Source: an uncultured Collinsella sp.
GTDB taxonomy: Bacteria > Actinomycetota > Coriobacteriia > Coriobacteriales > Coriobacteriaceae
Direction: 5' to 3'
Assembly (NCBI GenBank): GCA_902497065.1
Contig: CABVDH010000006.1
Span: 1 to 64,000 of the forward strand
DNA: 64,000 nucleotides
In this document: one piece after another, positions 15,649 through 23,337 of the stretch
Layout: every line of letters starts with the position of its first letter
How positions within the stretch are numbered: the stretch's first letter is position 1
Position numbers and translations under genes: made by a program
Notes under the pieces: generated by a model
The model's input: the letters and a program-made list of their open reading frames with translations, nothing else
The model's database searches: none
What the model was told of the DNA's origin: nothing

Positions 15649-17325
15649 TTACGAGAGCGACGTTCTCAGCAACTCGTTGAAGAGCTTCGGGTTGCCCTTG
15701 CCGCGGCTCGCCTTCATGCACTGGCCCACCAAAAAGCCGATGACCTTCTGGTTGCCGTCACGATACTGCTGCGCCTGCTCGGCACAGTTTGCCAGCACCT
15801 CGTCCACGATCGGCTGCAACGCGCCGGCATCGCTCACCTGACGCATACCGCGCTCGTCGACGATCTTGTTGGGATCGTCGCCGGTCTGGGCCATGGCCTC
15901 AAAGACCTCGTGCGCCTGGTTGGAGCTGATGGCATCGGTCGCCAGCAGCTTGGCAAGCGCCGCCACCTGGGCCGGCGCAATACCAGACTCGGCAAGCGAC
16001 ACGCCAGCGCCCTTAAGGTAGGCGATCATCTCGTTCACCAGCAGGTTTGCGACCGTCTGAGCCTCCTTGCCAGCCATACCGGCAGCGGCAGCCTCAAAGA
16101 ACTCGGCAAACTCCGGATCGCCGGCAATCTGCTCGGCATCGGCCGCCTTAATGCCAAAGTCGGCCTCAAAACGGGCGCGCTTGGCATCGGGCAGCTCGGG
16201 AATCTCGCCACGGCAGCGGTCGATGAACTCGTCATCCAGATCGAACGGCGCCAGGTCGGGGTCGGGGAACAGGCGATAGTCGTCGGCTGTTTCCTTCACG
16301 CGCATGACCACGGTGCGCTTGCGGCTGGGCTCCCAGTGACGGGTCTCCTGGTAGATAATGCCGCCCTCCTCGAGCACCTCGGCCTGGCGGCATATCTCGT
16401 AGGCAAGGCCGTCATGCAGACTCTTAAACGAGTTGAGGTTCTTGAGCTCGGTCTTGGTGCCCAGCTTGGTCTCGCCGCGACGACGCAGCGACACGTTGCC
16501 GTCGCAGCGCATGGAACCCTTCTCCATGGAGCAGTCCGAAATGCCCAGCGTCACAAAGATGCGACGGAGCTTTTCCATAAACAGACGCGCTTCCTCGGGC
16601 GTGCGCAAGTCGGGCTCGGTGACGAGCTCGATCAGCGGCGTGCCGCAGCGGTTGTAGTCGACGAGCGACTCGGCCGCGGCGGTAATGCGGCCCTCGGCAC
16701 CGCCCACGTGCACCATCTTGGCAGCGTCCTCCTCCATGTGGATGCGCAGGATGCGGATGGGCACCGTGTAGGAACCGTCCTCGCGACGCTCGGGCATCTG
16801 CAGGTTGGACGCATCGTAGCTGGCCAGGTGACCGGCGCGCTGGTTGCCCTCGCGCATGGTCGACGTCATGGACGTGGACAGACCCTCGGCGTTGGCCGAA
16901 GCGCTCGCCAGGCTCTGGGCCTCGGCCTCGCCAAACGCGCAGTCGGGGCGCTCGGCGGCACCGCGACCGGTCACGTCCAAATCCAGGTGACCGTACATGG
17001 CAAAGGCGACCGGGCCCTGCGTGGTCTGAAAGTTCTTGGCCATGTCGGGATAGAAGTAGTGCTTGCGGTAGAACATCGAGTGGCGCTGGATCTCGCAGTT
17101 GGTGGCGAGACCGGCCTTGACGATGCTCTCGATGGCGCGCTTGTTGGGCACCGGCAGGGCGCCGGGCAGGCCCAGGCACACCGGACACACGTTGGCGTTG
17201 GGCTCGTCATCGTGGCTGAGCTTGCAGTTGCAGAACATCTTGGTATCGAGTGCGGTGAGCTCGGTATGGATCTCCAGGCCAATCACGGCCTCCCAATCCT
17301 GCAGGACCTCGGAAAGCTCCTTCAT
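15649..17325 (-). CDS. gatB: Asp-tRNA(Asn)/Glu-tRNA(Gln) amidotransferase subunit B
   Basis: GatB binds the misacylated tRNA and activates the Asp or Glu side chain for amidation by ammonia from GatA. It begins WEAVIGLEIHTELTALDTKMFC, has the zinc-site cysteines CNCKL and CPVCLGLPGALPVPN, and the later RCDGNVSLRR and EIRRQAE-like regions of the kinase domain. The C-terminal YqeY-like tail domain is present. It is 558 residues, longer than the usual 475-500. The start codon overlaps the gatA stop (TAATG), so translation is coupled. Confidence 0.97.
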   Translation of the reverse strand: MKELSEVLQDWEAVIGLEIHTELTALDTKMFCNCKLSHDDEPNANVCPVCLGLPGALPVPNKRAIESIVKAGLATNCEIQRHSMFYRKHYFYPDMAKNFQTTQGPVAFAMYGHLDLDVTGRGAAERPDCAFGEAEAQSLASASANAEGLSTSMTSTMREGNQRAGHLASYDASNLQMPERREDGSYTVPIRILRIHMEEDAAKMVHVGGAEGRITAAAESLVDYNRCGTPLIELVTEPDLRTPEEARLFMEKLRRIFVTLGISDCSMEKGSMRCDGNVSLRRRGETKLGTKTELKNLNSFKSLHDGLAYEICRQAEVLEEGGIIYQETRHWEPSRKRTVVMRVKETADDYRLFPDPDLAPFDLDDEFIDRCRGEIPELPDAKRARFEADFGIKAADAEQIAGDPEFAEFFEAAAAGMAGKEAQTVANLLVNEMIAYLKGAGVSLAESGIAPAQVAALAKLLATDAISSNQAHEVFEAMAQTGDDPNKIVDERGMRQVSDAGALQPIVDEVLANCAEQAQQYRDGNQKVIGFLVGQCMKASRGKGNPKLFNELLRTSLS

Positions 17326-18839
17326 TACAGCTCGCCTCCCTTCCCGGCAAAATCGGGCGCGACGGAAAGCGCGGGCGCACCCGTAGCGGCATCGGCAAAG
17401 CCGCGCTCCAGGGCGCGAGCAAACGTGAGCAGCTGACGGTCCTTAAAGGCAGGTCCCACCAGCTGGGCAGAAACGGGCAGATGAGTATCCTCGCCCAGGC
17501 CCAGCGGCACCGAGATACCACCGTTGCCGCAAATGTTGAGCGAGATGGTGTACAGGTCGGAGAGGTACATCTGCGTGGGGTCGCTGATCTCGCCAAACTT
17601 AAAGGCCGTACGCGGCGAGGCGGGCATGAGGATGGTGTCCACCTTGGCATACGCGGCGTCGTAATCCTGCGTGATGAGCGTGCGGGCCTTTTGCGCAGCG
17701 TAGTAGTACTTGTCGTACACGCCCGAGCTCAGCAGGTAGGCGCCGAGCATCTGACGGCGCTTGGCCTCGGCACCAAAGCCGTGGGCGCGCGACAGCGAGC
17801 TCTGGTCGGACAGGTTGGCGCAGCCCTCCTCCTGGTAGCCGTAGCGAATGCCGTCGAAGCGGGCCAGGTTGGAGAATGCCTCGGCCGGGCCGATGACGTA
17901 GTAAGCGGCGATGGCGGCGTCCAGGTGCGGCAGGTCGACCTCGACCAGCTCGGCACCCTGGTTCTGCAGCTCCTGAGCGGCGCGCTGAACAGCGGCCTTG
18001 ACCTCGGGTGTCAGGCCCTCGGCCTCCATAAACGCGGGGATGACGCCCACGCGCTTGCCCTCGATGCTGTCGTTGAGATGCTCGGTAAAGTCGACGCCGC
18101 AATCCTGGCTGGTGCAGTCGTACGGATCGTGGCCCGCGCCGGTAAGCGCGTTCATGGCCAGCGCGACATCCTCGACCGTGCGGCCGAAGGGACCCACCTG
18201 GTCGAGCGACGAGCCAAAGGCAACCACGCCGTAACGGCTCACGGCGCCATACGTGGGCTTAAAACCCACCACGCCGCACAGCGACGCCGGCTGGCGAATG
18301 GAGCCGCCGGTATCCGAGCCCAGCGAGAGCGCGACCTCGCCTGCGGCGACGGCTGCAGCGGAGCCACCCGAGGAGCCGCCGGGCACGCGCTCGGTATCCC
18401 AGGGGTTGTTAGTGCGGTGGAACGCCGAGCTCTCGGTGGAGCTGCCAAAGGCAAACTCGTCCATGTTGGCCTTGCCCATGGGCAGGCAGCCGGCATCGAG
18501 CATGCGCTGGACGCAGGTGGCGGTGTAGACGCTCTGGTAGTCCCCGAGCATGCGGGAAGCGCAGGTGGTACGCGTGCCCACAAGGTTCATGTTGTCCTTG
18601 ATGGCCAGCGGCACGCCCGCGAGCGGGGGCAGCGGCTTGCCTGCGGCACGGTCGGCATCCACGTGTGCAGCGGCCTCGAGCGCAAGCTCGGGCGACACCT
18701 GCAGGAATGCCTGGACCCCGCCCTCGCGTGCCTCGATAGCGGCAAGGGAGGCCTGAGCCACCTCGGTAGCAGTAAAGTCGCCGGCGGCAACGCCCGCAGC
18801 GATCTGGACGGCGGTAAAGGAATCGAAGCTCTGCGCCAT
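17325..18839 (-). CDS. gatA: Asp-tRNA(Asn)/Glu-tRNA(Gln) amidotransferase subunit A
   Basis: GatA is the amidase-signature subunit that releases ammonia from glutamine or asparagine. The Ser-cisSer-Lys triad is visible: Lys in LAIKDNMNLVGT, and the serines in the glycine-rich VPGGSSGGSAAAVAAGEVALSLGSDTGGSIRQPA region. The 504-residue length is normal. It overlaps both gatC (upstream) and gatB (downstream) by 1 nt at TAATG junctions. Confidence 0.97.
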   Translation of the reverse strand: MAQSFDSFTAVQIAAGVAAGDFTATEVAQASLAAIEAREGGVQAFLQVSPELALEAAAHVDADRAAGKPLPPLAGVPLAIKDNMNLVGTRTTCASRMLGDYQSVYTATCVQRMLDAGCLPMGKANMDEFAFGSSTESSAFHRTNNPWDTERVPGGSSGGSAAAVAAGEVALSLGSDTGGSIRQPASLCGVVGFKPTYGAVSRYGVVAFGSSLDQVGPFGRTVEDVALAMNALTGAGHDPYDCTSQDCGVDFTEHLNDSIEGKRVGVIPAFMEAEGLTPEVKAAVQRAAQELQNQGAELVEVDLPHLDAAIAAYYVIGPAEAFSNLARFDGIRYGYQEEGCANLSDQSSLSRAHGFGAEAKRRQMLGAYLLSSGVYDKYYYAAQKARTLITQDYDAAYAKVDTILMPASPRTAFKFGEISDPTQMYLSDLYTISLNICGNGGISVPLGLGEDTHLPVSAQLVGPAFKDRQLLTFARALERGFADAATGAPALSVAPDFAGKGGEL

Positions 18840-19150
18840 TACTCGCTCTCCCCCTCTCCCAAAATGGACGGCACGCGGAAGTAGCGGTCGCGCGCGCTGC
18901 CGGCGTTTTCGAGCGCGACGTCGAGCGGCAGGTCGCGCTCGGGCTCGCGCAGGTCATCGCCCATCACGTTGGACAGGCTTCCGATAGGATGGAACGTGGG
19001 CTCCACGTCGGGCAAGTCATATTGCAGGACGGGCTCGAGCATCTGGACGGCGTCGTTCATGTAGGACGTCATCTGGGCGAGCTCGTCATCGGTCAGTGCG
19101 ATCTTTGCGTACTCGGCGATGCCGCGCACGTCTTTCTCGCTGAGTGCCAT
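18839..19150 (-). CDS. gatC: Asp-tRNA(Asn)/Glu-tRNA(Gln) amidotransferase subunit C
   Basis: GatC is the small belt subunit that stabilises the GatA-GatB complex. It has the characteristic MALSEKDVRGIAEYAKIALT opening and a VEPTFHP segment close to the canonical VxPTxHP. The ATG at 19150 is chosen because AAGGGAG lies 6 nt upstream, giving 103 residues. It is the first gene of gatCAB, the indirect route to Gln-tRNA and/or Asn-tRNA. Confidence 0.95.
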   Translation of the reverse strand: MALSEKDVRGIAEYAKIALTDDELAQMTSYMNDAVQMLEPVLQYDLPDVEPTFHPIGSLSNVMGDDLREPERDLPLDVALENAGSARDRYFRVPSILGEGESE

Positions 19151-19356
19151 AGGCGCTCCCTTCCGCATAACAGATAAACCGCTCTAGTATACAAGGCAAC
19201 GCCGCTTGGAGCAGGTGCTTTACCCAAATGCAGCGAAAACGTAACGAGGGCGGCGGGTTGGCAGGCGGCAGGCTGGCGGTTCTGCAGCGAAACCGCACCG
19301 TCCATAGCGAAAACCGTCCCGCCCGCAGCGAAGACCATCTCGCCCGCAACGAAAAG

Positions 19357-19413
19357 CATCACAACATTCGACGCTTTTCGCCAAAATCGAGATTATCATC
19401 GAATGTTGTGATG
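19357..19413. repeat. Hairpin repeat, 27-nt-loop family, copy 1
   Basis: CATCACAACATTCGA and TCGAATGTTGTGATG form a perfect 15-bp stem around a 27-nt loop beginning CGCTTTTC. Other copies are at 29880, 33992 and 35230, all with 27-nt loops. Confidence 0.85.
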
Positions 19414-19427
19414 GTTTGGATGTCCCG

Positions 19428-19462
19428 ACCACCACAAAAGTGCCTGTCCCCTTTGTGGTGGT
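19428..19462. repeat. REP-like hairpin with GTGCCTGTCCCC core, copy 1
   Basis: ACCACCACAAA and TTTGTGGTGGT form an 11-bp stem around AGTGCCTGTCCCC. Similar copies lie at 28864, 29821, 31402 and 47583, and a divergent one at 31454. It lies 14 bp past the sortase stop, in a possible terminator position. Confidence 0.85.
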
Positions 19463-19475
19463 TCTGAAGAATGAC

Positions 19476-20414
19476 TTATGCCGAGGCCTTGGCCTTGCGA
19501 CGTTTGCGGACCGCGTGGATCACGATGTCGAGCAGCAACAGCACAATGGCCACGACCACGATGAGCACGGCAAACTCGCGCTTGCCCCAGTGGCGGCCGA
19601 CCAGCGACTTTTGCTTGTCTACGTCCTTCTTGTTGTACTTGGTGCGCACGCAATGCACCAGCAGGCGATGGTCGTTCACGCCGTAGGGCGTGCAGGTGAC
19701 GAGCGTCACCTTGTCGGCACCGGGCTCGATGGTCAGCGACTCCATCTCCTCGGGCAGCACGACCTCGGAGTCCACCATCTTGTAGGCGAGCGTCTTGTTC
19801 ATGGTGTGCAGCAGAACCAGGTCGCCGGGCTCCAGCGAGTGGATGTCGTCGAACATGCTCAGGTTGCGCATGCCCGAGTGCGCGGTGAGCACGCAATGCG
19901 TCGAGGTGCCGCCCACCGGCAGGCTCGTGCCCTCCAGGTGGCCGACGCCCGCCATAAGGACTTCCTCGCTCGTGCCGTGGTAGATGGGCATGCTCACGTC
20001 GATGGAGGGGATCTCGACCCAGCTCATCATGGGGTCGCGGTCAAAGATGAGCTGCTGAGCGTAGGGCTCGATCTGGTCGGCGGGGAGCTCGGTGGCCTCG
20101 CCCGCCAGTTGCTCGTTAAAGGAGCGCGCCTGGAGCAGGATGCGCTCGCGCTCCTCGGCAGACAGCGCGTCCACGGTGCTGGACACGGTGCTGATCTGGT
20201 TGAACACGCCCGAGGCCTCGAGCCGGTCCAAGATCCACGGCCAGGTCATAAGGCCCACGCCAATAAGGATGATGACGATGGTGATGAGCCGGTCGGCCCA
20301 GCGCGGCAGTCGCTTGCGACGGCGCTTGGGCTTTGGTTGAGGTTTGGGCTGAGGGCTTGAGCCGCCGTTGTCCGCGGCGTTATTGCTCTTCATATGTTTG
20401 GCGCCCTGCACCAT
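19476..20414 (-). CDS. Class C sortase (pilin polymerase)
   Basis: This membrane transpeptidase joins pilin subunits and is anchored with its catalytic domain outside the cell. A basic, proline-rich cytosolic N-terminus is followed by a TM helix (about 41-60). The catalytic triad is H179 (LTAHSG), C241 (TLVTCTPYG) and R250 (NDHRLLV). A C-terminal TM helix (about 272-295) and a basic tail follow, the hallmark of class C. AAGGAG precedes the ATG at 20414 by 9 nt; a GTG one codon earlier is equally possible. Its substrates are presumably the three LPXTG-like proteins encoded upstream, although a terminator at 21300-21338 separates it from them. Confidence 0.9.
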   Translation of the reverse strand: MVQGAKHMKSNNAADNGGSSPQPKPQPKPKRRRKRLPRWADRLITIVIILIGVGLMTWPWILDRLEASGVFNQISTVSSTVDALSAEERERILLQARSFNEQLAGEATELPADQIEPYAQQLIFDRDPMMSWVEIPSIDVSMPIYHGTSEEVLMAGVGHLEGTSLPVGGTSTHCVLTAHSGMRNLSMFDDIHSLEPGDLVLLHTMNKTLAYKMVDSEVVLPEEMESLTIEPGADKVTLVTCTPYGVNDHRLLVHCVRTKYNKKDVDKQKSLVGRHWGKREFAVLIVVVAIVLLLLDIVIHAVRKRRKAKASA

Positions 20415-20533
20415 CACCGGTCACTCCTTTACAACTCAAGTTGTCTAAACAAATAATAACCGAATTGCGAGGTTCCGCGCCGAACAACGCAGCTAGACAG
20501 CATTGCGCGGCGCGAGCATGGGCCAGCATTTGA

Positions 20534-20780
20534 GTTTTCAAAATATCCCGAATCGGCTGGGCGATTCGGGATACAATGTCAATAGAAAACGACGCACCCC
20601 GCGTAAGTGTACGAGAGCGCGGGCGGCCTAGTTTTCAGCTTTTGTTAAATGCCCGGGGTCCGACCCCCGGGCATTCTTATTTGCGCTTTCGGCGCAAATG
20701 CCGTCCACCGTCCGCACCGCGCGTGCGCCTACGGACCTTAAACCGAACCTCATACGAGTCAAGAAACGCGATGACGAACG
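20534..20780. repeat. Direct repeat of about 247 bp, unit A
   Basis: This unit matches 21014-21261 over its whole length, from GTTTTCAAAAT to GATGACGAACG, with scattered substitutions. It holds a plus-strand promoter and small RNA, its terminator, and the 3' part of a minus-strand small gene. Confidence 0.9.
20584..20682 (+). ncRNA. Predicted small RNA A (possible antitoxin RNA)
   Basis: A -10 TACAAT (20572-20577) is preceded by the dyad TCCCGAATCG-n6-CGATTCGGGA. The inferred RNA starts near 20584. GAAAAC (20585-20590) pairs with GTTTTC (20631-20636) and encloses CCCGCG / CGCGGG with a 14-nt loop. A terminator follows (AATGCCCGGGG / CCCCGGGCATT, then CTTATTT, 20648-20682). In the second copy the outer stem is GGAAAC / GTTTCC, a compensated change. 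The RNA's 3' end overlaps the end of the convergent small gene. Confidence 0.65.
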
Positions 20781-20826
20781 TGCCCACCGCCGCGAGGGCG
20801 GCGAGCGCGTTAAGGAATTTCAGCAT
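20677..20826 (-). CDS. Small membrane peptide, type I toxin-like
   Basis: This 49-residue peptide has an N-terminal hydrophobic helix (MLKFLNALAALAAVGTFVIA) and a strongly basic tail (KVRRRTRG to RRKRK). An excellent site, GGAGGT, lies 6 nt before the ATG. The gene runs tail-to-tail into a plus-strand small RNA, and their 3' ends overlap, as in TxpA/RatA-type type I toxin-antitoxin pairs. Size and layout fit a membrane-acting toxin or holin-like peptide. The family is not identified and toxicity is inference. Confidence 0.6.
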   Translation of the reverse strand: MLKFLNALAALAAVGTFVIAFLDSYEVRFKVRRRTRGADGGRHLRRKRK

Positions 20827-21063
20827 TTGGGGACCTCCGATCGAGTCGTCGGCCGCCCGCGCACGGGATGCGTCGCAAGGGTATTTTACTGCGAGCGTAT
20901 GCACCCGCAGCTGGTAAACGCGATTTTGACAAACATTTGTTCGATAGTTACAAACAGGGTTCCTCATCCAGCGGAGCCTGGCCGCATTGTCCGGGTTTGC
21001 CCGACGTGTTTGCGTTTTCAAAATGTCCCGAATCGGCTGGGCGATTCGGGATACAATAGCTAC

Positions 21064-21160
21064 AGGAAACGACGCACCCCGCGTAAGTACTTTGGAGCGC
21101 GGGCGACCAGTTTCCGGTGTTGTTAAATGCCCGGGCCTCTAACCCCGGGCATTCTTATTT
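21064..21160 (+). ncRNA. Predicted small RNA B
   Basis: The same organisation as RNA A: -10 TACAAT at 21052-21057 behind the identical 10-bp dyad; stem GGAAAC (21065-21070) / GTTTCC (21110-21115) enclosing CCCGCG / CGCGGG with a 14-nt loop; terminator AATGCCCGGG / CCCGGGCATT followed by CTTATTT. Conservation of structure despite sequence change between the copies supports a functional RNA. Confidence 0.6.
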
Positions 21161-21261
21161 GCGCTTGTTGCGGCGCAAATGCCTTCTACCGTCCGCACCG
21201 CGCGTGCGCCTACGGACCTTAAACCGAACCTCATACGAGTCAAGAAACGCGATGACGAACG
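21155..21261 (-). pseudogene. Truncated copy of the small membrane peptide gene
   Basis: The frame encodes SFVIAFLDSYEVRFKVRRRT and ends LRRNKRK-stop, closely matching the C-terminal two thirds of the intact copy. The N-terminal MLKFLNALAALAAV part and the ribosome site are missing. Upstream the frame runs into a stop at 21293-21295. Confidence 0.65.
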
Positions 21262-21299
21262 AGCCCGCATCGGACGATGGAGGCTGGCTGCGTTATCCC

Positions 21300-21338
21300 A
21301 AAAAAAACGGGGCAGACTCCAGTGCGGAGTCTGCCCCG
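21300..21338 (-). terminator. Terminator of the pilin operon
   Basis: A perfect 13-bp stem CGGGGCAGACTCC / GGAGTCTGCCCCG with a 5-nt loop is followed on the minus strand by eight T. It ends the transcript carrying the adhesin and the two pilin genes before the sortase. Confidence 0.93.
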
Positions 21339-21438
21339 AAAAGAGAATGGCAAAGCAAGAACGTGGATAGACGAGAAAAGTGTCCGCAAGTCTCATGGCC
21401 ATCACATCCCACCTGCCAAAGGGATGGGTGAGCGAGCG

Positions 21439-23229
21439 CTACTCCTGCTCGGACTCCTCAGCCTGCTTACGGCTGCGGATGAGGTGCGCCACGCCGATGC
21501 ACAGCACCGCGCCACCAGCGATCCAAGTGAAGGTCACACCGTTGAGACCGGTGAGGGGAAGGCCAGAGCCCTTCTGGTCGACAATGGTGAAGCTGAGCTT
21601 GCCGACCTCAGCCTTTGCAGAGTCAGCCTGAACAACATCTTGACCTGCCACGATGGCACTCGTAGCATCAGGCGTTACATCCGTACCGGTCTGATTGAGC
21701 GTGCGGATGATAGTGAAGGTAATACCACTTGCTGCGGAATTGTTGTACCCAGGGGCAGGCTTAACCTCCTTGAGGACATAGGTGCCCTCATCGAGACCGA
21801 CAACATTAATTTTACCGTTGTTATCCGTGGTAAGCTTTACAACTTCGCCCTCGTTATGTTTTATGCCTTTAGCGTCGATGTACTTGTTTTCGGTAGTATT
21901 GCCTTTCTTCTCCTGCAGAGTGAATTCAACTCCCGAAAGAGTCGGGTTTTTGCCATCTACAGCGTCACTACCGACCTTGGTGACATTGATGCCGTAGGTG
22001 TAGTCATAAGCAAGGTTCTCAACCGTGGTGCCGATGCCATTGCCGTGCGGATTGTTGGAATAAGTCAGCGTAACCTTATTTCCCTGGGCTTTACCAACCA
22101 AACCGTAGAATTCATCTTTGATCTTACCGTCTTGAAAGATCTTGTTAGAGTCGAGCTTTGCCTTGTACTCGACGGTCACCTTAGAGTTAGCGTTGACGGT
22201 AATGTGCTTATTCTCAACATCAACGCAATCCTTAAGATTTTTGAATTTAACGATAAGCTCGTTGGCATCCGAGAACTCTTTAGTGTAGCCATGCTCGGCA
22301 TCAGTCTTAACGGTCTGGTTGCCGATCGTAACCGTGACATCCGGAACATTATTCTCACTGTCATCAACGAACTTGGGCGTCATAGAATCAGGCAGTTTGT
22401 CCGTGAAGGCGTAGTTATAGCCGCTATAGGTGTCGATATTACTCGCAACCGTACCGACGAGTTTATAATCGACCCAATCGTCCATAGCTGAGTCTGCGGC
22501 CTTATTGGGGTCGCCGTTGGTCCCTGTTTCCCAAGATCGATCCTTGTCATCCATGACGGCCTTGCTGACTGTAGGAATACTGGTCTTCTCTGTAACGATA
22601 ACGGGGTCGCCACCGACAATAGCGAAAATTGGCGAGGTGCCGGTATCTGCCTTCTTGCTTGCATCAGTTGATGCGCTAATACTGTCGCTGTCAGTCAAAA
22701 AGAGATAGTAGCCCGATTCATCGAAGGAGACCGGGTTGTTCGCATCGAACGCATCATTGACAGCGTCCTTTGGCTTGACTGGATTGGTAGCTTCGACCAA
22801 ACTGGCAATCTTATTGAGCAGGGCACCGTTATCCACAGCCCCCGCGTCCTGGATATTCGCAGCCAGCCAGTCAGCTACGTTCTGTGCAGTCGCTCCCGTT
22901 GTGGGAAGTTTCTTGCTTGTTGCGTCATAGCCATCGCTCTGCTCGATTGCGCTAATTATCTCCGCCTGAACCGCCTCGGGCACGGCCCAGTCAACATTGG
23001 AAACAACCTTTTTGTTGCCCTCGTTTATAACATCCGCCTTGAAAATCTGGTAGGCCTTGTACTTCACATCACCATTTTTTTCGTTCTTCCTGATGGTGAT
23101 GCTGTTGTCCAAAGTCGTCGCACCCTCAGCAAACGCCATCGTGACCGGGGCCATGACTCCACCGAAGCTCAACGCTGCTGTGAGGCCGGCGGTTACTGCC
23201 AGGCGTGCGATGTTCTTGCTCATGCTCAT
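21439..23229 (-). CDS. LPXTG-anchored major pilin (SpaH/EbpB type)
   Basis: This is the likely backbone subunit of a sortase-assembled pilus. It has a signal peptide (about 1-34, ending TMAFA), an N-terminal domain with KAYQIFKADV, an isopeptide-forming region with VTLTYSNNPHGNG, a CnaB domain with the E-box YVLKEVKPAPGY, and the sorting signal LPLTG followed by a hydrophobic helix and RSRKQ. The start at 23229 (MSMSKN) follows GAGGAAAAG, giving 596 residues. The N-terminal region resembles that of the next pilin, so the two are paralogues. Base composition is clearly less GC-rich than that of the adjacent pilin gene. Confidence 0.9.
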   Translation of the reverse strand: MSMSKNIARLAVTAGLTAALSFGGVMAPVTMAFAEGATTLDNSITIRKNEKNGDVKYKAYQIFKADVINEGNKKVVSNVDWAVPEAVQAEIISAIEQSDGYDATSKKLPTTGATAQNVADWLAANIQDAGAVDNGALLNKIASLVEATNPVKPKDAVNDAFDANNPVSFDESGYYLFLTDSDSISASTDASKKADTGTSPIFAIVGGDPVIVTEKTSIPTVSKAVMDDKDRSWETGTNGDPNKAADSAMDDWVDYKLVGTVASNIDTYSGYNYAFTDKLPDSMTPKFVDDSENNVPDVTVTIGNQTVKTDAEHGYTKEFSDANELIVKFKNLKDCVDVENKHITVNANSKVTVEYKAKLDSNKIFQDGKIKDEFYGLVGKAQGNKVTLTYSNNPHGNGIGTTVENLAYDYTYGINVTKVGSDAVDGKNPTLSGVEFTLQEKKGNTTENKYIDAKGIKHNEGEVVKLTTDNNGKINVVGLDEGTYVLKEVKPAPGYNNSAASGITFTIIRTLNQTGTDVTPDATSAIVAGQDVVQADSAKAEVGKLSFTIVDQKGSGLPLTGLNGVTFTWIAGGAVLCIGVAHLIRSRKQAEESEQE

Positions 23230-23337
23230 CTTCTTTTCCTCTGCTTTCTGCTCGAATTCCATTTGATCTAAATCTGTCTGTCTGTGTCTTAGCATCTGCT
23301 TCGCTACGTCTCGCCCCGCTCTCTGCGGGGCTGCCAG

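Larger units (their letters stand above)
21014..21261. repeat. Direct repeat of about 248 bp, unit B
   Basis: This is the second copy of the unit at 20534-20780. It has the same small-RNA promoter and RNA, but the opposite-strand small gene has lost its 5' end. Confidence 0.9.
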
